Origin: Pseudomonas sp. A-RE-19
Lineage (GTDB): Bacteria; Pseudomonadota; Gammaproteobacteria; Pseudomonadales; Pseudomonadaceae
Assembly (NCBI RefSeq): GCF_019956555.1
Contig: NZ_JAHBDQ010000004.1
Span: forward strand, 1 to 64,000
Length of the DNA: 64,000 nucleotides
Reading direction: 5' to 3'
Shown here: one piece after another, positions 26,075 to 36,271 of the stretch
Numbering within the stretch: position 1 is the stretch's first letter
Layout: every line of letters begins with the position of its first letter
Notes under the pieces: generated by a model
Seen by the model: the letters and a program-made list of their open reading frames with translations, nothing else
What the model was told of the DNA's origin: nothing
Databases searched by the model: none
Program-made: the position numbers and the translations under genes

Positions 26075-27334
26075 ATGATTCCCTCCTACACGCAGTATTT
26101 CTTTCCCAGCCTGATCGCCATCGCACTGGCCGGCGCGGCCCTGCCCGCCATGGCGGAGGAGTCGGGCTTTGTCGAAGGCGCCAAGGTCAACCTGAACCTG
26201 CGTAACTTCTACATCAACCGTAACTTCACCAACCCGACCAAGGCGCAGGGCAAGGCTGAAGAGTGGACGCAAAGCTTCATTCTCGACGCCAAGTCCGGGT
26301 TCACCCAGGGCACCGTCGGGTTTGGCATGGACGTGCTGGGTTTGTATTCGATCAAGCTCGACGGCGGCAAAGGTACCGGCGGTACGCAGTTGTTGCCGCT
26401 GGATCACGATGGTCGCCCGGCGGATAACTTCGGTCGCACCAACGTGGCGTTCAAGGCCAAGCTGTCCCAGACCGAAGTGAAGGTTGGCGAATGGATGCCG
26501 GTACTGCCGATCCTGCGTTCGGACGACGGTCGTTCGCTGCCGCAAACCTTCCGTGGCGGCCAGATCACCTCGAAGGAAATCGATGGTCTGACGCTCTATG
26601 GCGGCCAGTTCCGCGCCAACAGCCCGCGCGACGACAGCAGCATGAGCGACATGTCGATGACCGGCAAAGCCGCGTTCACCTCAGACCGCTTCAACTTCCA
26701 GGGTGGCGAATATGCCTTCAACGACAAGCGCACCCAGATCGGCCTGTGGAATGCTGAACTCAAGGACATCTACAGCCAGCAATACGTCAACCTGATCCAC
26801 ACCCAACCGCTGGGCGACTGGACGCTGGGTGCAAACCTGGGGTTCTTTTACGGCAAGGATGACGGCAGCGCCCGGGCTGGCGAGCTGGACAACAAGACCT
26901 GGTCAGGCCTGTTCTCGGCCAAATACGGCGGTAACACCTTCTACGTCGGCCTGCAAAAACTCACTGGCGACAGCGCCTGGATGCGGGTCAACGGCACCAG
27001 CGGTGGCACCCTGGCCAACGACAGCTACAACGCCAGCTATGACAACGCGAAGGAAAAATCCTGGCAACTACGCCACGACTACAACTTTGCCGCCCTTGGC
27101 GTCCCGGGCCTGACCCTGATGAACCGCTACATCAGCGGCGACAACGTCCACACCGCAACCACCAGCGACGGCAAGGAATGGGGTCGCGAAAGTGAACTGG
27201 GCTACACCGTACAAAGCGGCGCGCTCAAAGACTTCAACGTCAGATGGCGCAACTCGACCATCCGCCGCGACTTCAGTAACAACGAGTTTGACGAGAACCG
27301 GTTGATCGTCAGCTATCCGATCAGCCTGCTGTAA
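26075..27334 (+). CDS. OprD-family outer-membrane porin next to the pca cluster
   Basis: The 419-aa protein has a signal peptide (FPSLIAIALAGAALPAMA), the OprD opening VNLNLRNFYINRNF, and KAQGKAEEWTQSFILDAKSG, followed by many amphipathic beta strands. The last residues SYPISLL are an outer-membrane strand end. OprD porins admit single small substrates; the position beside pca genes suggests an aromatic or dicarboxylic acid, comparable to the porin gene (pcaP) near the P. putida pca genes. It is convergent with pcaC, with a REPIN array between. Substrate is inferred from context only. Confidence 0.88.
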   Translation: MIPSYTQYFFPSLIAIALAGAALPAMAEESGFVEGAKVNLNLRNFYINRNFTNPTKAQGKAEEWTQSFILDAKSGFTQGTVGFGMDVLGLYSIKLDGGKGTGGTQLLPLDHDGRPADNFGRTNVAFKAKLSQTEVKVGEWMPVLPILRSDDGRSLPQTFRGGQITSKEIDGLTLYGGQFRANSPRDDSSMSDMSMTGKAAFTSDRFNFQGGEYAFNDKRTQIGLWNAELKDIYSQQYVNLIHTQPLGDWTLGANLGFFYGKDDGSARAGELDNKTWSGLFSAKYGGNTFYVGLQKLTGDSAWMRVNGTSGGTLANDSYNASYDNAKEKSWQLRHDYNFAALGVPGLTLMNRYISGDNVHTATTSDGKEWGRESELGYTVQSGALKDFNVRWRNSTIRRDFSNNEFDENRLIVSYPISLL

Positions 27335-27347
27335 ACCCCACTACCGC

Positions 27348-27717
27348 CATCGCGAGCAGGCTCGCTCCCACAGTTGTCCGGCGTGACCGCAAGTTTTGCG
27401 TTCACACCGCAGACCTGTGGGAGCGAGCCTGCTCGCGATGGCAATCTTTCAGTCACATCAATATTGAATGGACTGCCGCCATCGCGGGCAAGCCCGGCTC
27501 CCACAGGGATCTTTGGCGAACACAACATTTGCGTTCACACCGGACAACTGTGGGAGCGGGCTTGCCCGCGATGGCAATCGTTCAGTCACATCAATATTGA
27601 ACGGACTGCCGCCATCGCGGGCAAGCCCGGCTCCCACAGGGATCTTCGGTGAACACAACATTTGCGTTCACACCGCAGACCTGTGGGAGCGAGGCTTGCC
27701 CGCGAAGGCGTCAGCTC
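27348..27717. repeat. Three-copy tandem REPIN array
   Basis: Three REP pairs with starts at 27348, 27480 and 27613, a period of 132-133 bp. Spacer motifs CACACCG and CAGTCACATCAATATTGAA recur. The first unit uses the GCGAGCAGGCTCGC core and the next two the GCGGGCAAGCCCGGC core, so related family-B variants are mixed. The array lies between convergent porin and pcaC genes. Confidence 0.9.
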
Positions 27718-27738
27718 AGGCAACACAACTTTCGCGGA

Positions 27739-28131
27739 TCACTCCCGCGACTCAATCCCCAACTCATCCCACACCGACTCGGCCAGGTGGAACGTCGCGT
27801 TGGCCGCCGGGATGCCGCAGTAGATTGCGCTCTGCATGATCACTTCCTTGATCTCGCCGCGGGTCACGCCGTTGTTGGCGGCGGCGCGCAGGTGCAGTTT
27901 GAGTTCTTCGTTGCGGTTCATGCCGATCAGCATGGCGATGGTGATCAGGCTGCGGGTGTGGCGCGGCAGGCCCGGGCGGGTCCAGATGTCGCCCCAGGCG
28001 TGGCGGGTGATCATCTCCTGGAACTCCGAGTTGAACTCGGTCAGCGCGTTCAGGCTGCGGTCGACATGGGCGTCGCCGAGGACTGCACGGCGGACTTTCA
28101 GCCCTTCGTCGTAACGTTGTTTCTCATCCAC
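27739..28131 (-). CDS. pcaC: 4-carboxymuconolactone decarboxylase
   Basis: The 130-aa protein (VDEKQRYDEGLKVRRAVLGD) contains WTRPGLPRHTRSLITIAM and LRAAANNGVTRGEIKEVIMQ, the AhpD-like/CMD helices of PcaC. It decarboxylates gamma-carboxymuconolactone to beta-ketoadipate enol-lactone. The start is a GTG at 28131 after GAGGG; no in-frame ATG fits the family, and a longer reading to 28248 runs into pcaD. It is the last gene of pcaTBDC, 10 bp after pcaD. Confidence 0.93.
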   Translation of the reverse strand: MDEKQRYDEGLKVRRAVLGDAHVDRSLNALTEFNSEFQEMITRHAWGDIWTRPGLPRHTRSLITIAMLIGMNRNEELKLHLRAAANNGVTRGEIKEVIMQSAIYCGIPAANATFHLAESVWDELGIESRE

Positions 28132-28141
28132 GAAAAAACCC

Positions 28142-28933
28142 TCAAAGAGCCGACAGAAACGCCAGCACCCGCTCGCTGAACGCAGCGCCGGCCTGGACGT
28201 TGGACAGGTGTGCGGCGTAGAACTCGGCGTACTCGGCGCCCCGCACATGTTCCTGAATGAAATGTCCGCCAGACGGTGGCGTCACGGCGTCTTCGGTGCC
28301 AGCGATCACCAGCAGCGGCACCTGAATCGAGGACAACTGATCGCGGAAATCGGCATCGCGCACCGCCGCGCAATTGGCCGCGTAACCTTCAGGCGAGGTG
28401 GCCGCGAGCATGTCGGTAATCTGCTTCGCCACTGCCGGATTGGCCTCGGAAAAGTCTGGAGTAAACCAGCGTGCAATCGATGCATCGCGCAGGGCAACCA
28501 TCGCCGCCGCACCGTCACGCAGGACGGTTTCGATCCGTGGATTCCACACTGATGGATCGCCGATTTTCGCCGCGGTGTTGCACACAATCAGTTTGTTCAA
28601 ACGCTGACTGGCATTGATCCCCAGCCACTGGCCAATCAACCCGCCCATGGACAGACCACAGAAATGCGCGCGTTCGATGTGCAACGCATCCAGCAACGCC
28701 AGTACGTCGCGACCGAGTTGCTCGATGCTGTACGGCCCCGACGTCACCAACGACTGGCCGTGACCACGGGTATCAAAACGCAGCACGCGAAAGTGCTCGA
28801 TGAACGCCGGGATTTGCGCGTCCCACATGTGTAGGTTGGTGCCCAACGAGTTGGACAACACCAGCACCGGCGCATCGACCGGCCCATCAAGTTGGTAATG
28901 CAGTTCGCCCTCGGCGAGTTGTACGAAAGCCAC
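28142..28933 (-). CDS. pcaD: 3-oxoadipate enol-lactonase
   Basis: The 263-aa alpha/beta hydrolase has LSNSLGTNLHMWDAQIPAF near the start, GHGQS, and the nucleophile elbow CGLSMGGLIGQWLG (Ser in GLSMGG). The late IAGTEDAVTPPSGG holds the catalytic Asp region, followed by a His near the end. It opens beta-ketoadipate enol-lactone to beta-ketoadipate. It lies between pcaB (11 bp) and pcaC (10 bp) on the minus strand. Confidence 0.95.
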   Translation of the reverse strand: MAFVQLAEGELHYQLDGPVDAPVLVLSNSLGTNLHMWDAQIPAFIEHFRVLRFDTRGHGQSLVTSGPYSIEQLGRDVLALLDALHIERAHFCGLSMGGLIGQWLGINASQRLNKLIVCNTAAKIGDPSVWNPRIETVLRDGAAAMVALRDASIARWFTPDFSEANPAVAKQITDMLAATSPEGYAANCAAVRDADFRDQLSSIQVPLLVIAGTEDAVTPPSGGHFIQEHVRGAEYAEFYAAHLSNVQAGAAFSERVLAFLSAL

Positions 28934-28944
28934 AGCAGTCTCCT

Positions 28945-30309
28945 TCAGGCAATCAACGCAAAATGTTCAGCCACCGCTCGCTCGACCCAGGTATGGGCCT
29001 GACCGAGGTAATGGGCGGGGTCCAGCAGACGATCGAGTTCAGCGTCCGACAGCTCGGCAGTCACCTGCGGCTCGTCGCCGAGTACCGCGCGCAGATGGCG
29101 TTGCTCGGCCACTGCGCGCTTGCAGCATTGCTCCAGCAGATGGTGCGCGGTGTCGCGACCGACCCGTTGCGCCAGGACGATGCTCACGGCTTCGGCCAGC
29201 ACCAGGCCCTGGGTCAGGTCGAGGTTGCGGGACATTCGGTCGGCATCCACTTCCAGTCCGTCGACCACCAACAGCGCTTGCTGCAGGCTACCCGACACCA
29301 AACAGCAGATCTCCGGCAGGGTTTCCCATTCGGCATGCCACAGGCCCAGGCTGCGTTCGTGTTCCTGCGGCATCGCGCTGAACAAGGTCGAGAGCAAACC
29401 CGGCACCCGCGTCGCCGCCCCGATCAGCACTGCCGCGCCCACCGGGTTGCGTTTGTGCGGCATGGTCGAGGAACCGCCCTTGCCCGGCGCCGACGGCTCG
29501 AACACTTCGCCGGCTTCGGTTTGCATCAACAGGCTGATGTCGCGGCCGAGTTTGCCAAGGCTGCCGGCGATCAACCCCAACACCGCGCCGAATTCCACCA
29601 GACGATCACGCTGGGTGTGCCAGGGTTGTTCCGGCAAGGTCAGTTGCAGTTCTGCGGCCAAGGCTTCGGCAATCGGCATCGCCTGCTCGCCAAGGGCCGC
29701 GAGGGTGCCGGAGGCGCCACCGAATTGCAGCACCAACAGGCGCGGCTTGAGCTCCAGCAAACGCTGACGGCTGCGAGTCACCGCGCCCAGCCAACCGGCG
29801 ACCTTCATGCCAAGGGTGACCGGTGTCGCGTGCTGCAACCAGGTACGCCCGGCCAGCGGCGTGGCGATGTAACGCCAGGCCTGGGTCGCGAGGGTTTCCC
29901 CCAGTTGCGCCAGATCAGCTTCGATCAGTTCCAGCGCGCGGCGCAGTTGCAGCACCAGGCCGGTGTCCATCACGTCCTGGCTGGTCGCGCCCAGATGCAC
30001 ATAGCGCTCGGCTTCGGCATCGTTCCTGGCGATCTGCTTGCCCAGCGCCTTGACCAAGGGAATCGCCGAATTACCCGCCGTGGCAATCGCCTCGCCGAGG
30101 GCGGCAAAGTCGTAATGCTCGGCGAGGCAGGCGCGTTCGATAGACTCGACGGCGCTCTGCGGAATCAGGCCAACCCGCGCCTCGGCCCGGGCCAGTGCGG
30201 CTTCGAAATCAAGCATGGCCTGAACCCGGCCCTGATCGCAGAACACCTCACGCATGTCGCGTGCCGTGAAGTAGGCATCGAACAATTGATTGCCCGGTCG
30301 TTGGTTCAT
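28945..30309 (-). CDS. pcaB: 3-carboxy-cis,cis-muconate cycloisomerase
   Basis: The 454-aa protein belongs to the fumarase/aspartase superfamily: GATSQDVMDTGLVLQLR early, then the signature GKGGSSTMPHKRNPVGA and a long helical centre. It closes 3-carboxy-cis,cis-muconate to gamma-carboxymuconolactone. The length fits pseudomonad PcaB. The pcaT pseudogene lies 45 bp upstream and pcaD 11 bp downstream. Expression may be affected if pcaT translation is cut short, because coupling through that gene would be lost. Confidence 0.95.
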   Translation of the reverse strand: MNQRPGNQLFDAYFTARDMREVFCDQGRVQAMLDFEAALARAEARVGLIPQSAVESIERACLAEHYDFAALGEAIATAGNSAIPLVKALGKQIARNDAEAERYVHLGATSQDVMDTGLVLQLRRALELIEADLAQLGETLATQAWRYIATPLAGRTWLQHATPVTLGMKVAGWLGAVTRSRQRLLELKPRLLVLQFGGASGTLAALGEQAMPIAEALAAELQLTLPEQPWHTQRDRLVEFGAVLGLIAGSLGKLGRDISLLMQTEAGEVFEPSAPGKGGSSTMPHKRNPVGAAVLIGAATRVPGLLSTLFSAMPQEHERSLGLWHAEWETLPEICCLVSGSLQQALLVVDGLEVDADRMSRNLDLTQGLVLAEAVSIVLAQRVGRDTAHHLLEQCCKRAVAEQRHLRAVLGDEPQVTAELSDAELDRLLDPAHYLGQAHTWVERAVAEHFALIA

Positions 30310-30354
30310 AAACAGTCCTTGCAGGCGAGGGCCGGTCAGGCCCCCGCGTAAAGA

Positions 30355-31658
30355 TCAAAGGTCATTTTGCAAATACTTCGCCTGTTTCGGCAGACGCAGA
30401 CTGAACAGGAACGCGATCGCCATCATCACCGTCACGTACCAGTAGAACGAGTTTTCCATGCCCCCGGCTTTAAGGCTCAGCGCCACATACTCCGCCGAAC
30501 CGCCGAAGATGGCATTGGCCACCGCATACGCCAGGCCGACGCCCAAGGCGCGCACCTCTGGCGGGAACATTTCGGCTTTCACCAGACCGCTGATCGAGGT
30601 GTAGAAACTCACGATCGCCAGCGCCAGGGTAATCAGCACAAAGGCCAGGAACGGACTGCTGACACTTTTCAGGCTCAACAGGATCGGTACGGTGCACAAC
30701 GTCCCGAGGGCGCCGAACCAGAGCATCGAATTGCGCCGGCCGATCTTGTCGGCGAGCATGCCGAAGAACGGTTGCATGCACATATAAAGGAACAGCGCGC
30801 CGGTCATGATGTAGCTGGCGGTTTTGGCGTGCATGCCGGCGGTATTCACCAGGTACTTCTGCATGTACGTGGTGAAGGTGTAGAAAATCAGCGAGCCACC
30901 GGCGGTGTAACCCAGCACGGTGATGAACGCGGCCTTATGATCGCGGAACAGCGCACGGACGCTGCCGGCGTCTTTGTTTTCGCGCATTTCCTTGCTGCTG
31001 GTTTCCTTGAGCGCACGACGCAGGAACAACGAAATCAACGCCGCGGCCGCACCGACCACGAACGGAATTCGCCAGCCATAGGCACGCAATTCATCCTCGC
31101 TGAGGAACTGTTGCAGGATCACCACCAGCGACACCGCCAGCAACTGCCCCCCAATCAACGTCACGTACTGGAACGAAGCAAAGAAACCACGCTGGCCCTT
31201 GAGGGCGACTTCGCTCATGTAGGTCGCGGTGGTGCCGTACTCGCCGCCCACCGACAAGCCCTGCAGCAAACGTGCGAACAACAGCATGATCGGCGCCCAG
31301 ACCCCGATGCTGTTGTAGGTCGGCAGGCAGGCGATGAGCAACGACCCGAAGCACATCATCAGAATATCAGAATCGAGATCATCATCGAATTCTTGCGCCC
31401 GTGTTTGTCCGCCAATCGACCGAAGATCCAGCCGCCGATGGGCCGCATCAGAAACCCGGCAGCGAATACGCCCGCCGTGTTCACCAGCTGCACCGTGGGG
31501 TTGTCGGACGGGAAAAACGCCGGGGCAAAATAGATTGCGCAGAAGGCGTAGACGTAAAAGTCGAACCATTCGACCAGATTGCCGGACGAGGCGCCGACAA
31601 TCGCAAAGATCCTTTTGTTGCGTTCTTCACGGGTGTAGAGAGCTGTGAGAGTTGTCAT
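30355..31658 (-). pseudogene. pcaT: PcaT-like MFS transporter, frameshifted by an 8-bp tandem duplication
   Basis: The 5' part encodes [19 protein letters not shown] and [18 protein letters not shown], a metabolite:H+ symporter start of the KgtP/PcaT type. Reading stops after MMISILIF. The rest of the transporter ([15 protein letters not shown] to KYLQNDL) continues in another frame. The switch lies at 31358-31373, where ATCAGAAT occurs twice in tandem; removing one copy restores an uninterrupted 431-aa protein of normal length. PcaT takes up beta-ketoadipate in P. putida. Options are a recent inactivating mutation, phase variation by slippage, or a sequencing or assembly error. The gene precedes pcaB in the same unit. 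Confidence 0.85.
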
Positions 31659-31742
31659 CGTTCTTCACTCTTTTGGGGACCGTGAGAGTCTAGACACATT
31701 TAGCAACAGCCCCGTTCCGCAAATGCATTAGCGACACGATTC

Positions 31743-31837
31743 CCTGTGGGAGCGGGCTTGCTCGCGAAGACGGCGGCACAGTCAACATTGATGTCGCCTG
31801 ACACACCGCTTTCGCGAGCAAGCCCGCTCCCACAGGT
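31743..31837. repeat. REP pair (REPIN), TGTGGGAGCGGGCTTGCTCG type
   Basis: Inverted family-B copies between pcaG and pcaT. They probably separate the pcaHG unit from pcaTBDC. Confidence 0.9.
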
Positions 31838-31851
31838 TTTATGGCGCTCAC

Positions 31852-32418
31852 TCAATAATCAAAAAACACCGTCTCGGCATCCGTCCCCTGCAAAATCACA
31901 TTCCACTGATAAACACCCGCAGCATCCTGCTTCGCCAGCAAGGTGCCGCGGCGTTCGGCAGGCACGCACTCCAACAGCGGATCCGCGACGTTGGCCGGTT
32001 CACCATCAAAGTAAATCCGCGTCAGCAAGTGCTTCACCAACCCACGAGCAAACACCAGCACCACCAGGTGTGGCGCCTGGGTCGAGCCCTTCAAGCCTTC
32101 CACCGTACCCGGCTTGATCGTGGTAAAGCGGAAGCGCCCTTGCGCATCCACCGGCACCCGGCCAAACCCTTCGAAGTTCGGGTCCAGGGGTTTGTCCTGA
32201 TCGTCTTCGGGATGATCGTATTTGCCGGCGGCGTTGGCCTGCCAGACTTCCAGCATGGCGTCGTTGACGAAGTCGCCATTGCCATCGACGACTTGCCCGG
32301 TGATCGCCACGCGCTCGCCAAGGGTTTGTGCAACGGTCAGGTCTTCGCGGTTCAGCCAGGTCAGGCCGATGTGGTAATACGGCCCGACGGTGTGGGACGT
32401 GGTCGCGTTCAGCGTCAT
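31852..32418 (-). CDS. pcaG: Protocatechuate 3,4-dioxygenase, alpha chain
   Basis: The 188-aa protein starts MTLNATTSHTVGPYYHIGLT and has an intradiol-dioxygenase body (LEVWQANAAGKYDHPEDDQ, RFRFTTIKPGTVEG, APHLVVLVFARGLVKHLLTR). The alpha chain lacks the full Fe(III) ligand set and pairs with PcaH. The ATG at 32418 follows GGAG inside the pcaH stop region (ATGGAGAAATAAGATG), giving a one-base gap. PcaGH opens protocatechuate to 3-carboxy-cis,cis-muconate. Confidence 0.95.
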   Translation of the reverse strand: MTLNATTSHTVGPYYHIGLTWLNREDLTVAQTLGERVAITGQVVDGNGDFVNDAMLEVWQANAAGKYDHPEDDQDKPLDPNFEGFGRVPVDAQGRFRFTTIKPGTVEGLKGSTQAPHLVVLVFARGLVKHLLTRIYFDGEPANVADPLLECVPAERRGTLLAKQDAAGVYQWNVILQGTDAETVFFDY

Positions 32419-32419
32419 C

Positions 32420-33124
32420 TTATTTCTCCATCGGCGTGGCATCGCGGCCGCGCAAGACGATGTCCCAGCGATAACCGAGGGCGTAGGAAGGAATGGTTTT
32501 TTCCAGGTCGAAACTGGCGATCAGGCGTTCTTTGGCGCTGGTATCGGGCACGCAGTTGTAGATCGGGTCGTAAGCCAGCAACGGGTCACCCGGGAAATAC
32601 ATCTGGGTCACCAGGCGCGTCAGAATACTCGGCCCGAACAGTGAGAAATGGATGTGCGCCGGGCGCCAGGCGTTGTGATGGTTACCCCACGGATAGGCGC
32701 CGGGCTTGATGGTCTGGAACTGATACCAGCCATCGGCGTCGGTCACGGTGCGGCCGGTGCCGGTGAAGTTCGGGTCCAGCGGCGCATCGTGCAGGTCGCG
32801 CGCATGGTTGTAACGACCGGCGGCGTTGGCCTGCCAGATCTCCACCAGAATTCCCGGCACCGGCAGACCGTTTTCATCCAGCACACGGCCGTGGATGATG
32901 ATCCGTTCACCCAACGGCTCGCCCGAATGCTGGGCAGTCAGGTCATTGTCCTGCTCCTGGATGCGCTCGGCGCCGATGGTCGGCCCGGTGATTTCCGACA
33001 GCGAATGAGGCAAAAACACCAACGGCTTGGACGGCGAGCGAAGGTTGGTGGATTGATAGGCCGGGTGCAGGTACTCCGGCTGGGTGCCCTCTTGCGGGCG
33101 GCGGTAACCAGGCTTGTCAGTCAT
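32420..33124 (-). CDS. pcaH: Protocatechuate 3,4-dioxygenase, beta chain
   Basis: The 234-aa protein has the N-terminal extension of beta chains (GYRRPQEGTQPEYLHPAYQS), EIWQANAAGRYNHARD with one Fe-ligand Tyr, and WRPAHIHFSLFG with the two His ligands. It carries the catalytic ferric iron for intradiol ring cleavage. It is followed directly by pcaG and preceded by pcaF with a 37-bp gap, so it may be co-transcribed with pcaIJF. Confidence 0.95.
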   Translation of the reverse strand: MTDKPGYRRPQEGTQPEYLHPAYQSTNLRSPSKPLVFLPHSLSEITGPTIGAERIQEQDNDLTAQHSGEPLGERIIIHGRVLDENGLPVPGILVEIWQANAAGRYNHARDLHDAPLDPNFTGTGRTVTDADGWYQFQTIKPGAYPWGNHHNAWRPAHIHFSLFGPSILTRLVTQMYFPGDPLLAYDPIYNCVPDTSAKERLIASFDLEKTIPSYALGYRWDIVLRGRDATPMEK

Positions 33125-33161
33125 GAAGCATTCCTCAGTTCTTATTAGTCACTGCTACGCG

Positions 33162-34363
<1,202 letters not shown>

Positions 34364-34364
<1 letters not shown>

Positions 34365-35143
34365 CAGGCTTCTCCGGGTGCTTGGCCGTGTGCGGCGGCG
34401 GTGCGGGCTTCCAGATCGCGCAGCGCGGTCAGCTCGACGTCGGTTGGCTCGGCGGTGTTTTCAACTTGATCGGCGAAGCGAATCGCCCAACCGGTGGCGG
34501 CAATCACTTGCTCGCGGGTCACGCCTGGGTGCAGCGCGGTGACCACGAATTCATGGGTCCCCGCTTCGGGCTCCATGATGCACAGGTCGGTAATAATGCC
34601 GACAGGCCCGGCGCCCGGCAGGCCGAGACGCTTGCGTGAATCACCGCCCTCGCCATGACCGACCGAGGTGATGAAGTCGAGTTTGTCGACAAAGGAGCGC
34701 GCCGACTGCTTGAGGATGATCAGCACACTTTTGGCGGAACCGGCGATCTCCGGCGCGCCACCGGCACCCGGCAGGCGAACCTTGGGCTGATGGTAGTCAC
34801 CCACCACCGTGGTGTTGATGTTGCCGAAGCGGTCGACTTGCGCGGCGCCGAGAAAACCGACATCGATGCGCCCGCCCTGCAACCAGTAGCGAAAAATCTC
34901 ACCGGTCGGGACGACAGTGTCGGCGGTTTCCGCCAGCTCACCGTCACCGATCGACAGCGGCAATACGCTCGGCTTGGCACCGATCGGACCCGATTCGTAG
35001 ATCAGGACGACGTCTGGCGAGGAAGTCAGACGCGCCAGGTTGGCGGCTTTCGACGGTAGGCCGATGCCGACGAAGCACACCGAACCGTTTTTCAGACGGC
35101 GGGCGGCGGCGACGGTCATCATTTCATTGGTGGTGTAAGTCAT
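34364..35143 (-). CDS. pcaJ: 3-oxoadipate CoA-transferase, subunit B
   Basis: The 259-aa protein has VCFVGIGLPSKAANLARL and the catalytic-glutamate motif IYESGPIGA typical of subunit B of family I CoA-transferases. It moves CoA from succinyl-CoA to beta-ketoadipate together with PcaI. The start overlaps the pcaI stop by one base (TAATG). Confidence 0.95.
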
Positions 35144-36000
35144 TACTTGGCCTCCGAAGCAGCGGCCAGTTTGGCCTGGAACTTGCTGAAGTCAGCGCAA
35201 CCGTGGATGTACTCGTTGATCCACGCGGTGAAGGTTTCACGGTCGCGGGCAATCGGGTCCCAAGCCTGGTAGAAACGATTATCCCGTTCGGTGTAACCGT
35301 GGGCGTAGGACGGATGCGCACCACCCGGTACATGGCAGACAGCGGTCAAGGCCCAGGTCGGCAGTACGCAAGCGTTCATCGGCGCATTGAGGTCGTCGAC
35401 GATTTCTTCAACAGTAACGATGCAACGCTTGGCGGCCAGCGCCGCTTCTTTCTGCACACCGAGAATGCCCCATAGCAGCACGTTGCCTTTGCGGTCGGCT
35501 TTCTGTGCGTGAATCACGGTGATGTCCGGGCGCACCGACGGCACCGCCGCCAGCACTTCGCCGGTGAACGGGCAGGTGACGGTTTTGATCAGCGGGTTGA
35601 CCTTCGGCAGGTCGGAACCGCCGTAGGCACGCAGCACCGCGAACGGTAGGCCCGAAGCGCCCGCGACGTAGGCATTGGCCAGGTCGGCGTGGCTGTGTTC
35701 TTCGATTTCCAGCGCATGCGGCCACTGCTTTTCAACCGCGTCACGCAAACGGTGCAGCGAACCAACGCCTGGGTTACCGCCCCAGGAGAAAATCAGCTTG
35801 CGAGCACAACCGGCACCGATCAACTGGTCGTAGATCAAGTCGGGCGTCATCCGCACCAGCGTCAGATCTTTCTTGCCCTGACGGATGATTTCGTGACCCG
35901 CCGCCGTAGGAATCAGGTGAGTGAAGCCTTCGAGCGCGACGGTATCGCCGTCGTTGACGAACTGCTTCACCGCGTCATGCAGCGAAAGGATTTCAGCCAT
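35143..36000 (-). CDS. pcaI: 3-oxoadipate CoA-transferase, subunit A
   Basis: The 285-aa protein begins MAEILSLHDAVKQFVNDGDT and contains the CoA-transferase segment SWGGNPGVGSLHRLRDAVE. It is subunit A of the PcaIJ enzyme. It heads the pcaIJF(HG) run; a PcaR-like operator lies 100-135 bp upstream and a REPIN separates it from pcaK. Confidence 0.95.
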   Translation of the reverse strand: MAEILSLHDAVKQFVNDGDTVALEGFTHLIPTAAGHEIIRQGKKDLTLVRMTPDLIYDQLIGAGCARKLIFSWGGNPGVGSLHRLRDAVEKQWPHALEIEEHSHADLANAYVAGASGLPFAVLRAYGGSDLPKVNPLIKTVTCPFTGEVLAAVPSVRPDITVIHAQKADRKGNVLLWGILGVQKEAALAAKRCIVTVEEIVDDLNAPMNACVLPTWALTAVCHVPGGAHPSYAHGYTERDNRFYQAWDPIARDRETFTAWINEYIHGCADFSKFQAKLAAASEAK

Positions 36001-36103
36001 GGGGCAGGCTCCCGTTTTGTTATGAACCGACAGTGGTAGAAAAAGGCGCGAGGTTCAGCGCCGGAATGACTGAAGATTAAGCCCCTGAAAAATGCCAAAC
36101 AAT

Positions 36104-36135
36104 CCGATAATCGACTAAGTGTTCGTTTATCGAAC
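36104..36135. promoter_or_regulatory. PcaR-like operator in front of pcaI
   Basis: Read on the minus strand, GTTCGATAAACGAAC (36121-36135) and GTCGATTATCGG (36104-36115) resemble the GTTCGATAATCGCAC element reported for PcaR in P. putida. The spacing fits sites around a -35/-10 region for pcaI. Confidence 0.7.
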
Positions 36136-36165
36136 ATATTGTTGTCTCGCTACCTATTCTGAAAA

Positions 36166-36236
36166 GCTTCGCGGGCAAGTCCGCTCCCACAGGTTGATGC
36201 GCAATCCTTGTAGGAGCGAGGCTTGCCCGCGAAGAG
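36166..36236. repeat. Short REP pair between pcaI and pcaK
   Basis: Inverted copies of CTTCGCGGGCAAGTCCGCTC and GAGCGAGGCTTGCCCGCGAA with a reduced spacer. Confidence 0.8.
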
Positions 36237-36271
36237 GTCATCAAACTCGCTGAAGAATCTGAAACCTGTCC

